Shown here: positions 1 through 5,753 of the stretch, piece after piece
How the letters are laid out: every line of letters begins with the position of its first letter
Position numbering within the stretch: position 1 is the stretch's first letter
DNA from: JBDUDK01 sp040002995
GTDB taxonomy: Bacteria > Actinomycetota > Acidimicrobiia > Acidimicrobiales > Ilumatobacteraceae
Direction of reading: 5' to 3'
Assembly: GCA_040002995.1 (NCBI GenBank)
Contig: JBDUDK010000061.1
Location: 1-8,779, forward strand
DNA length: 8,779 nucleotides
Program-made: the position numbers and the translations under genes
The notes under the pieces: generated by a model
Seen by the model: only the letters and a program-made list of their open reading frames with translations
Databases searched by the model: none
What the model was told of the DNA's origin: nothing

Positions 1-1326
1 CACACCCTGGCCGTCCTTGCCGCACGTGCCGGGGCTGCCCATCGAGAAGTCGTTGCCCAACGCGTCGATGTCGAGCAGGACCTGCGGACCGTTGCCGATG
101 AGGTTGCCCTCGCGCAGCGGCTCGGTGATCTGGCCGCCCTGAATGAGGTAGGCCTCGGTCATGCCGAAGACGAAGTCGCCCGTCGCGGTGTTCACCTGAC
201 CGCCGCCGAGCTGCGCGACGTAGACGCCGTGATCGGTGGAAGCGATGATCTCGTCGGGATCGTCGGGCCCGTTCATCACGAAAGTATTGGTCATGCGCAC
301 CATCGGGAGGTGCTGGTAGCTCTGACGCCGTCCGTTGCCCGAAGGGCGGCGGCCCTCCTTGCGGGCACGGAGGAAGTCCCACATGTAGTCGTTGAGTACG
401 CCGTTTTCGATGAGGACGTTGCGCTGGGAACCGTGACCCTCATCGTCGATCGAGATGGCGCCCCACTCGTCGGCCATCGTGCCGTCGTCGACGAGCGTGA
501 CGTGCGGGTTGGCGACGAGCTTGCCGCGCCGGCCGGCGAACACCGACGCCCCCTTGTTGACGAGGTCGGCCTCGAGACCGTGACCACACGCCTCGTGGAA
601 CAGCACGCCGCCGGTGCCGTGCCGGATGACGACCGGCATCGTGCCCGAAGGCGCGGGGCGGGCGTCGAGTTTGGTGATCGCGCGCTGCGCGGCCCGGCGC
701 GCCAGCTCCTCGACGTCGTAGCGATCGAAGAGCTCGAAGCCGATCGTGTGCCCGAGCGACTCGTAGCCCGTCTGCATGCCGGTGTCGCCGGCGGCGACAG
801 CGATCACGCGAAACAGGGTGCGCACTTGCTCGTCGTCGGCGAGCAGTCCATCGGAGTTGGCGACGAGGATCCGGCGGTGACTGTCGCCGTAGCCCGCCGA
901 CACCTGCACGATCGCACCGCCGGCCGAACGGGCCGACTCGTTGGCCCGCTTGAGGAGTTCGACCTTCGTGGCCTTGGCGACCGTGTCGGGATGGATCTCA
1001 ACCGTGTTCACGCGCGCGACGTTGGCGCGGTCGAGGCTCACGGTCCGCGCTCCCCCGCCGCCGGCGCGGGCGACCGTGGCCGCCGCATCGGCCGCGGCGA
1101 GGAGTCCGGCTTCGGAGATGTCGGCGGTGTGCGCGAAGCCGGTGGTGTCGCCACTGATGACGCGGATCCCCGCGCCCCGGTCGCGACCAGACGAAAGCTC
1201 CTCGACCTTGCCGTCGTCGAAACGCGCCGCCGTCGAACGCTTGTCCTCGGCGTAGATCTCGGCGAACTCACCGCCGGAGCGCAGCGCCGCCCCGAGGACG
1301 CGCTGCAGCACCTCTTGTTCGATCAC
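1..1326 (-). CDS. tldD: TldD family metalloprotease, C-terminus cut by window edge
   Basis: Catalytic subunit of the TldD/TldE (PmbA) zinc metalloprotease, a cytoplasmic enzyme that degrades or trims unfolded peptides and, in some bacteria, matures peptide antibiotics or antitoxins (family knowledge). I translated 442 codons. The HExxxH metal site reads FHEACGHGLEAD with H244, E245 and H249. Near the end LGND is followed by PGTCGKDGQ, where C435 is the conserved family cysteine. The N-terminal third carries the usual self-recognition segment (FDDGKVEELSSGRDRGAG, about 36-53). Family members run about 460-480 residues, so only the last few tens are missing beyond base 1. The GTG start at 1326 is preceded by a perfect AGGAGG (1332-1337) with a 5 nt spacer. 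It lies 120 bp downstream of the ilvG-like gene on the same strand. The TldE/PmbA partner is not in the window and may lie just past the left edge. No catalytic residue is missing. Identification is firm; the substrate is unknown. Confidence 0.95.
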   Translation of the reverse strand, partial: MIEQEVLQRVLGAALRSGGEFAEIYAEDKRSTAARFDDGKVEELSSGRDRGAGIRVISGDTTGFAHTADISEAGLLAAADAAATVARAGGGGARTVSLDRANVARVNTVEIHPDTVAKATKVELLKRANESARSAGGAIVQVSAGYGDSHRRILVANSDGLLADDEQVRTLFRVIAVAAGDTGMQTGYESLGHTIGFELFDRYDVEELARRAAQRAITKLDARPAPSGTMPVVIRHGTGGVLFHEACGHGLEADLVNKGASVFAGRRGKLVANPHVTLVDDGTMADEWGAISIDDEGHGSQRNVLIENGVLNDYMWDFLRARKEGRRPSGNGRRQSYQHLPMVRMTNTFVMNGPDDPDEIIASTDHGVYVAQLGGGQVNTATGDFVFGMTEAYLIQGGQITEPLREGNLIGNGPQVLLDIDALGNDFSMGSPGTCGKDGQGV

Positions 1327-1331
1327 TCCTG

Positions 1332-1337
1332 CCTCCT
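1332..1337 (-). promoter_or_regulatory. Shine-Dalgarno site of tldD (AGGAGG)
   Basis: The minus strand reads AGGAGG, then CAGGA, then GTG. This perfect site fixes the GTG at 1326 as the tldD start. It contrasts with most other starts in the window, which have no recognisable SD. Confidence 0.8.
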
Positions 1338-1352
1338 CGACGTCGTCGCCGT

Positions 1353-1378
1353 AGGGTACCTGCGCACCCCGTTTTCAA
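1353..1378 (-). promoter_or_regulatory. Candidate promoter of tldD
   Basis: On the minus strand TTGAAA (1373-1378) is followed by TACCCT (1353-1358), which fits the actinobacterial -10 pattern TAnnnT. The spacer is only 14 nt (15-16 if the -35 is shifted to GTTGAA or GGTTGA), shorter than ideal. A start about 7 nt beyond the -10 would leave a leader of roughly 20 nt containing the AGGAGG. The position, after the hairpin at 1389-1440 and before tldD, suits independent transcription of tldD. This rests on motif reading only. Confidence 0.3.
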
Positions 1379-1388
1379 CCCACCGCCC

Positions 1389-1440
1389 CGTGCTGACGCG
1401 CTTTTTTTTGCGTCTGGTGTCGGTTTCGCGCGTCAGTACG
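1389..1440 (-). terminator. Candidate hairpin terminator after the ilvG-like gene
   Basis: Two 13-base arms (1389-1401 and 1428-1440) are complementary with one mismatch; the core CTGACGCGC / GCGCGTCAG is a perfect 9-base match. The loop is 26 nt and contains a run of eight A on the minus strand (1402-1409 as T on plus). The structure begins 6 bp past the ilvG-like stop codon. Neither strand has a U-tract after the stem, so it is not a classical intrinsic terminator. It could be a U-less terminator or an mRNA-stabilising hairpin. Confidence 0.4.
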
Positions 1441-1446
1441 CCGGGG

Positions 1447-3081
1447 TTAGCCGAGGTTGGAGGAGCGGGGGTAGACGTCGGCGGGGTCGGTGAGGACGTT
1501 GACGAGGTAGGGGACGCCGGACGCGAAGCCGCGGTCGAGCGCGGGGCCGATATCGCCGGGCCGGCTGACGGTCTCCCCGGCACCGCCCAGAGCCTTGACC
1601 ACGTCGTCGTAGCGACACCCGGCTTGGAGATCGCACGCCACGTCGTAGCCGTAGACGGCCTGCATCGGGTGCTTCTCGAGCCCCCAGATCCCGTTGTTGC
1701 CCACGACCATCACCACGCCGAGACCGTGGCGGACGAGGGTGTCGGCCTCCATCAACGAAAAGCCCGCGGCACCGTCGCCGAGGAGCACTACCACCTGACT
1801 CGACGGCCGCGCGACACGCGCGGCCGTCGCGTACCCCGGACCGTTGCCCAAACATCCATATGGTCCTGTGTCGAGCCAGCAACCGGGTGTGAACACCTCG
1901 ACGTACTTGCCGGCGTACGACGCGAAGTCGCCCCCGTCGCAGATCACCACGGCATCGCGCGCCAGCCGACGAATCAACTCGCCGTAGATGCGGGTCGGCT
2001 TGATGGGGTCGGCGTCGGCGCTCAACAGCGCGGACTCTCCCGCCGAGGCGGCCTTCTCCGCGTCTCGCACCTTGGCGATCCACGGCTCGTGATCGACACG
2101 GGCGCCCGAGAAGCGGGCGAATCCGTCGAGGATCGTGCCGAGGTCACCCGCGGGCGCGGCGGCCACCGACGCGTGCGACGACCGACTCCCGACGCTGTCG
2201 ACCACGTGAACAACGCGCGCCGAGCCGAACCGGCCGAAGCCGAGCCGGAAGTCGAGCGCGGTACCGATGACGACCACGAGGTCGGCGTCGGTCTTGAGAA
2301 GACCGCGCGTGCGGGTGAACGCCAACTCGTGGTCGGCCGGGAGGCAGCCCCGTCCGAGACCGTTGAACCAACACGGAACGCGCAGCGACTCGACGGCACG
2401 CGCCAACGCGTCCCACGCGCCGTCCCAGTACACGTCGCTGCCCACGATGATGGCGGGACGCTCGGCCTGCGCGATGAGCGCGGCGGCCGCGGCGATGTCG
2501 TCGGGATCGGGCTCTTCGCCCACCGGGATCACCGCCGCCGGCACCTCGGCCGTGCCCGCCGCGAACACGACGTCCATCGGAAGGTCGAGGAACGTCGGAC
2601 CGCGATGGGGCGTGAGCGCGACGGTGGCGGCGTGATGGGCGGCCCGGGCCGCATCGCTCGGATCAGTGAGCGTGGCGGCGTGTTTTGTGATCGACGCCAC
2701 GATCGGCACGTGATCGAGCTCCTGCAGCGAGCCCGATCCCCAACGCCCCTGCGGCGCCCGTCCCCCCAGCACCACCACGGGCGAACCGTTGAAGTGCGCA
2801 GTGGTGATGGCGCTCACGCCGTTCGTAACACCGGGACCCGCCGTGAGCACGGCGAGGCCGGGCGTGCGGGTGAGCTTGGCCCACGCCTCGGCGGCGAACG
2901 TGGCCGATTGCTCGTGACGCGTGTCGATGATGCGCACGCCCTGCTTCACCGCGGCGTCGTACAAGGGCCAGATGTGGCCGCCGTTGAGCGTGAACATCGT
3001 GTCGACGCCGAAGCCGCGCAGCGCGGCAAGCGCCAGCTCGCCCGCGTGGCCCGTCATGGTGCCCGGTAGGAGGTCGGTCAT
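1447..3081 (-). CDS. ThDP-dependent acetolactate synthase-like enzyme (IlvG/Rv1820 family)
   Basis: A 544-residue ThDP enzyme of the acetolactate synthase / oxalyl-CoA decarboxylase / 2-hydroxyacyl-CoA lyase superfamily, cytoplasmic. The catalytic glutamate is E57 in DTRHEQSA. The N-terminal pyrimidine-binding domain includes TLNGGH (31-36). The central domain follows the GGRAPQGRWGSGSLQELDHVP segment. The C-terminal ThDP/Mg2+ motif is LGDGAAG with GDG at 435-437 and the partner NN at 462-463. Recalled mycobacterial IlvG is colinear from its first residues (HAG...GVDTxFTLxGGH) to the end (NVLTDP...YPRxSNL), which supports the ATG at 3081 and full length. Members are annotated as probable acetolactate synthases (pyruvate to 2-acetolactate, branched-chain amino acid synthesis). 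No small regulatory subunit (IlvN/IlvH) is adjacent, so the substrate should be held open; acyl-CoA lyase chemistry is the main alternative. The start lies 26 bp after the lipoprotein stop, so cotranscription is possible, but a TAGCGT box 6 nt upstream of the ATG suggests its own leaderless promoter. Confidence 0.9.
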   Translation of the reverse strand: MTDLLPGTMTGHAGELALAALRGFGVDTMFTLNGGHIWPLYDAAVKQGVRIIDTRHEQSATFAAEAWAKLTRTPGLAVLTAGPGVTNGVSAITTAHFNGSPVVVLGGRAPQGRWGSGSLQELDHVPIVASITKHAATLTDPSDAARAAHHAATVALTPHRGPTFLDLPMDVVFAAGTAEVPAAVIPVGEEPDPDDIAAAAALIAQAERPAIIVGSDVYWDGAWDALARAVESLRVPCWFNGLGRGCLPADHELAFTRTRGLLKTDADLVVVIGTALDFRLGFGRFGSARVVHVVDSVGSRSSHASVAAAPAGDLGTILDGFARFSGARVDHEPWIAKVRDAEKAASAGESALLSADADPIKPTRIYGELIRRLARDAVVICDGGDFASYAGKYVEVFTPGCWLDTGPYGCLGNGPGYATAARVARPSSQVVVLLGDGAAGFSLMEADTLVRHGLGVVMVVGNNGIWGLEKHPMQAVYGYDVACDLQAGCRYDDVVKALGGAGETVSRPGDIGPALDRGFASGVPYLVNVLTDPADVYPRSSNLG

Positions 3082-3087
3082 GGGCCG

Positions 3088-3093
3088 ACGCTA
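3088..3093 (-). promoter_or_regulatory. Candidate leaderless -10 box (TAGCGT) of the ilvG-like gene
   Basis: The minus strand reads TAGCGT, then 6 nt (CGGCCC), then ATG at 3081. No clear SD is present (only GGCGG, too distant) and no good -35. A TAnnnT hexamer at this distance would start transcription at or next to the ATG. The box lies in the 26 bp between the lipoprotein stop and this start. It is identical to the hexamer before dxs. Confidence 0.4.
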
Positions 3094-3107
3094 CCGCCGC
3101 TGTGCGC

Positions 3108-4061
3108 TCAATGGTTCAGGCTGAGATCGTGCATCGTCTGCACGTCGCGGTCGGGCGGCAGCTCGATCGTGATGGCCTTGTCGAGGTCGTACATCGTGAT
3201 GTCGAGGGTCATGCTCTGCTGCGGCGCCGACGGCACCAGCCCGTTGAACTTCAGCGCGAGACGACGGACGAAACCGTGAGTGTCGATCCATGCGTCGGCG
3301 GGGATCGAGACCGTGCTCAAGTCCTTGATCCCGAGGGAGGCGAGTTGGTCTTCGAGCTTCTTGGTCTCGTCGCCCGGCGCCGCCTTCGCGAGCTCGCTCA
3401 ACGTCAGCGTGGTCGAGTAGTGCGTCGTGGGCGCGCCCATCACGGCCTCCTGGCCCACCTCGGTGACTGTGGCCCCCGCGCCCTGGAGAAAGCCCACCAG
3501 CGACCCGGCGTCGACCGACGCAGGACCCGCGTTGAGGCTGGTCATCAGGTGGGCGCGGTCCATGCCCAGCTCCGAAGCCGACACCTTCACCCACTCCTTG
3601 TTGATGCCCGACTTCACCAGCTTCAAAAGCGCGAAGCGGAGATAGATGTCGTCACCGTTGGCGATGATCTCGAAGTCGCCGGCACCGGAGAGGGCCCGCA
3701 TGACATTCACATCGCCTCCTGCCGCGGCGAGGAGGCGGCCGAGATCCATAGACATAAACGAGCGCTGATTCACGCTGTCGAACGCGCCGACAGCCGTCAG
3801 TTGCATCTTGCCTACCGTCGGCAGACCCTCGTAACCGATCGTCATCGCAAAGCGACCCGACGCGGCCCGCGCCGTCCGCTCGCTCGACGTGCGCAAGAAG
3901 TCGGCGCTGGCCGCGGGCACCACCGGCTGAGCGACCGTCGAGGGGGTCGTCGCGACCGTAGTGTCGACCACGCGCACGGTCGCCCGGTCGCCGCTGCACC
4001 CCGCCAGCGTCACCGTCATCGCCGTGGCGAGTACCCCCGTCACGATCGCGCTCTTACGCAT
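3108..4061 (-). CDS. Secreted lipoprotein, possible LppX/LprG-like fold
   Basis: A 317-residue predicted lipoprotein. The N-terminus MRKS is followed by a hydrophobic segment (5-20) and the lipobox LAGC with the lipidated cysteine at C22, so it should be exported and anchored to the outer face of the cytoplasmic membrane. A Thr/Pro/Val-rich linker (about 28-52) follows. The mature domain opens with a pattern rich in Ser, Thr and Arg (SSERTARAASGRFAMTIGYEG) and continues with alternating strands such as DAWIDTHGFVRRLALKFNG and QSMTLDITMYDLDKAITIELPP. That layout recalls the LppX/LprG/LolA-like lipid-binding lipoproteins of actinobacteria, but this is inference from pattern, not a motif match. 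The ATG at 4061 has GGAGAAGG (4064-4071) upstream. The gene is divergent from the PAP2 membrane protein and 26 bp ahead of the ilvG-like gene. Function is unknown. Confidence 0.8.
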   Translation of the reverse strand: MRKSAIVTGVLATAMTVTLAGCSGDRATVRVVDTTVATTPSTVAQPVVPAASADFLRTSSERTARAASGRFAMTIGYEGLPTVGKMQLTAVGAFDSVNQRSFMSMDLGRLLAAAGGDVNVMRALSGAGDFEIIANGDDIYLRFALLKLVKSGINKEWVKVSASELGMDRAHLMTSLNAGPASVDAGSLVGFLQGAGATVTEVGQEAVMGAPTTHYSTTLTLSELAKAAPGDETKKLEDQLASLGIKDLSTVSIPADAWIDTHGFVRRLALKFNGLVPSAPQQSMTLDITMYDLDKAITIELPPDRDVQTMHDLSLNH

Positions 4062-4063
4062 CG

Positions 4064-4071
4064 CCTTCTCC
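4064..4071 (-). promoter_or_regulatory. Ribosome binding site of the lipoprotein gene (GGAGAAGG)
   Basis: The minus strand carries GGAGAAGG, whose GGAG is 6 nt before the ATG at 4061. It fixes the lipoprotein start at the residue that gives a well-formed signal peptide. Confidence 0.65.
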
Positions 4072-4105
4072 GCCTTTCGGTCCTCACGGGCGCAATGCCC
4101 CGGTC

Positions 4106-4111
4106 TAAGGT
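4106..4111 (+). promoter_or_regulatory. Candidate leaderless -10 box (TAAGGT) of the PAP2 gene
   Basis: TAAGGT fits TAnnnT and is followed after 8 nt by the GTG at 4120. Initiation 7-8 nt beyond the box would place the 5' end at the GTG. The AGG inside it could alternatively act as a weak SD with a spacer of about 9 nt, so the two readings compete. Confidence 0.4.
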
Positions 4112-4119
4112 CGACGTCT

Positions 4120-4932
4120 GTGCAGGTGACCTCGGAGCGGACGGTCGAGGCCCCGCCCCGTCTCCGGTGGTGGCGCGAGCTGCTGTACGTCCTGGCCTTC
4201 TATGTCATCTACTCGTTTGTCCGGAACCAATTCGGCTCGCAACGGGTCGGACCTAAGCGCGCGTTTCACCATGCCGAGATCGTCATCCGGATCGAGCGGG
4301 CGGTAGGACTCTTCCACGAGGCCACGATCCAGGGTTGGTTCCTGAGCTGGCACTGGTTCATCCGCTTCTGGAACGTCTATTACGGCACCGCCCATTTCGT
4401 TGTCACGGGCGGGGCCCTCATCTGGTGCTACCGCCGGCGCGCGCACGATTACCCGCTCTGGCGCAACACGCTCGCCGCCACCACCGGACTCGCGCTCATC
4501 GGCTTCTCGACCTTTCCGCTGATGCCCCCGCGCCTGCTCAACACTTCGCTGTTGGTCGACGGGCAGCAGATAGGCGGCGGCCCGTTCGCCAAGATCAACT
4601 ACCAGTTCGTCGACACGCTCGAGAAGATCGGCGGTTTGTGGTCGTTCGACTCGGGCGCGATGCAGAAGTTGTCGAACCAGTACGCGGCCATGCCCAGTCT
4701 GCATTGCGCGTGGGCTCTTTGGGTGACGCTCGTGATGTGGCCGCAGGCGAGGAAGCAGTGGATGCGCGTGCTCCTCGTCCTCTACCCGATCTCGACGCTG
4801 TTCTGCATCATCGTCACCGCGAACCATTACTGGCTCGACGGTGTCGGTGGTGTGATCACGCTCTTCTTCGGCTACCTGATCGGAAAGCGACTAGCTCAGT
4901 TCACCGCGCGGCGCGCTCAGAAAATCGCGTAG
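4120..4932 (+). CDS. PAP2-superfamily membrane protein (Aur1/inositolphosphotransferase type)
   Basis: A 270-residue integral membrane protein of the PAP2 / vanadium-haloperoxidase fold, in the PAP2_3 (Aur1/Ipt1-like) branch. The phosphate-binding site is split in the usual way: AAMPSLHCAW (189-198, H195) and ANHYWLDGVGG (234-244, with H236 and D240 as the histidine-aspartate pair). A PPRLL motif (136-140) takes the place of the KxxxxxxRP box. Hydrophobic segments are visible near 20-34, 78-103, 117-135, 198-207, 216-233 and 241-255, so about six membrane spans. Such proteins remove or transfer phospho-headgroups of lipids or polyprenyl phosphates at the membrane; the substrate here is unknown. 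The reading frame is open further upstream, but that part lies antisense to the lipoprotein. The GTG at 4120 (or 4126) gives a normal N-terminus and clears that gene. The 3' end overlaps the SDR gene by 16 bp tail to tail. Confidence 0.88.
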   Translation: MQVTSERTVEAPPRLRWWRELLYVLAFYVIYSFVRNQFGSQRVGPKRAFHHAEIVIRIERAVGLFHEATIQGWFLSWHWFIRFWNVYYGTAHFVVTGGALIWCYRRRAHDYPLWRNTLAATTGLALIGFSTFPLMPPRLLNTSLLVDGQQIGGGPFAKINYQFVDTLEKIGGLWSFDSGAMQKLSNQYAAMPSLHCAWALWVTLVMWPQARKQWMRVLLVLYPISTLFCIIVTANHYWLDGVGGVITLFFGYLIGKRLAQFTARRAQKIA

Positions 4933-5684
4933 CCGCCGTCGATCGTAATCACGTCGCCCGTGTGGTAACTCGACGCCGGGCTAGCTAAGTAGACGGCCAA
5001 GCCACCGAAGTCCTCGGGCTGTCCCCAGCGCCGTAGCGGAACGCGAGGGAGCACCTTTTCCACGAAGCGATCCCAACCGAATGCGGGCTCCGTCATCGCC
5101 GTCTCGATCCATCCCGGCACGATTGCGTTGGCGCGGATGCCGTGACGCGCGTGTTCGACCGCGATCGCGCGCATCATCGATACGACACCACCTTTCGAAG
5201 CGCCGTAGTTCTGACCACGGGCCTGGCCCTGAGCAACAGAGCCCGAAGCGGTGATGACGATCGAGCCGCCGCGACCACTCTCCACCATGTGCTGCGTCGC
5301 GACCCGGCATGTGTAGAAGCAGCCGTCGAGATTGACGCGCAGGACACGGTGCCACTCGTCGTCGGTCATCTCGAGAAAACTCGCCGCCGCGCCGCCGACA
5401 CCCGCGTTGGCGAAGCACGAGTTGACGGCGCCGAGCCCGCCGACGGTGGCCGTGAACGCCTGCTCGACCTCACTCTCGTCGCCGACATCGCACTTCAACG
5501 CGATTACCCGATGGCCGTGGGTCTGTAGTTGCTTGGCGGCTGTCGCGTTCTTGGCTTCGTTCGTGCCCCAGATGGCCACGTCAGCACCGTGAGCGGCGAG
5601 CGCGTCGGCCATCCCGAGTCCGATGCCGCTGTTGCCACCCGTGACCAGCGCGACGTGGCCCGTGAGGTCGAAGAGGTTCTCCAT
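4917..5684 (-). CDS. Short-chain dehydrogenase/reductase (SDR, classical)
   Basis: A 255-residue classical SDR oxidoreductase using NAD(P)(H), cytoplasmic. The cofactor glycine motif is TGGNSGIG (15-22). CDVGD (65-69) is the adenine-ring contact. FANAG (91-95) replaces the usual NNAG with one substitution (A92). The catalytic set is complete: N118 in VNLDG, S147 in TASGS, Y160 and K164 in YGASK. PGWIET (190-195) and a C-terminal DVITIDGGYAIF end the fold at normal length. It resembles FabG-like 3-oxoacyl reductases and sugar dehydrogenases, but classical SDR sequences do not reveal substrate. The ATG at 5684 begins right before the first beta-strand (NLFDLTGHVALVTGG), as usual. The frame stays open upstream, but that stretch is antisense to dxs and is not coding. 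No SD is seen; a TATCGT box lies 9 nt upstream. It is divergent from dxs and convergent with the PAP2 gene. Confidence 0.92.
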   Translation of the reverse strand: MENLFDLTGHVALVTGGNSGIGLGMADALAAHGADVAIWGTNEAKNATAAKQLQTHGHRVIALKCDVGDESEVEQAFTATVGGLGAVNSCFANAGVGGAAASFLEMTDDEWHRVLRVNLDGCFYTCRVATQHMVESGRGGSIVITASGSVAQGQARGQNYGASKGGVVSMMRAIAVEHARHGIRANAIVPGWIETAMTEPAFGWDRFVEKVLPRVPLRRWGQPEDFGGLAVYLASPASSYHTGDVITIDGGYAIF

Positions 5685-5693
5685 GGGACGGCG

Positions 5694-5699
5694 ACGATA
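5694..5699 (-). promoter_or_regulatory. Candidate leaderless -10 box (TATCGT) of the SDR gene
   Basis: The minus strand reads TATCGT, then 9 nt, then ATG at 5684. There is no SD between them and no clear -35. The position fits a transcript starting within a few nt of the ATG. Confidence 0.4.
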
Positions 5700-5737
5700 T
5701 CCGGTCGAGTGATACGCCTCCGGCCGAGGGGTCCAAC

Positions 5738-5743
5738 TAGCGT
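5738..5743 (+). promoter_or_regulatory. Candidate leaderless -10 box (TAGCGT) of dxs
   Basis: TAGCGT is followed after 10 nt (GCGCCCCACC) by the dxs ATG at 5754. No SD is present. It would give a leader of about 0-4 nt. It is the same hexamer found before the ilvG-like gene. With the SDR box it makes the 69 bp gap (5685-5753) a compact divergent promoter region. Confidence 0.4.
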
Positions 5744-5753
5744 GCGCCCCACC

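Larger units (their letters stand above)
4062..4119. promoter_or_regulatory. 58 bp divergent control region between lipoprotein and PAP2 genes
   Basis: Only 58 bp separate the two start codons, so promoters for both directions must sit here or reach into the opposite gene. On the plus strand there is a TAAGGT box (4106-4111). On the minus strand I see the lipoprotein SD but no convincing -10. No clear operator palindrome was found. Confidence 0.4.

Noticed and set aside
229..3069. A 946-codon open frame on the plus strand opposite tldD and the ilvG-like gene
   Set aside because: It is antisense to two proteins with clear catalytic motifs, runs through their intergenic gap, is rich in Arg, Gly, Val and Asp without any recognisable domain, and is what GC-rich codon bias produces by chance.
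3961..4119. N-terminal extension of the PAP2 frame
   Set aside because: It lies opposite the lipoprotein signal peptide region and its control gap. The extra residues look like no PAP2 protein, and a GTG with a -10 box at the right distance is available at 4120.
3102..4256. A 384-codon plus-strand frame opposite the lipoprotein
   Set aside because: It is Arg/His-rich shadow sequence. The opposite strand has a textbook lipobox and RBS, so the minus-strand gene is the real one.
5529..5753. N-terminal extension of the dxs frame into the SDR gene
   Set aside because: DXS proteins begin close to the MLLETIKSPEDL segment, and the extension is antisense to the SDR cofactor-binding region.
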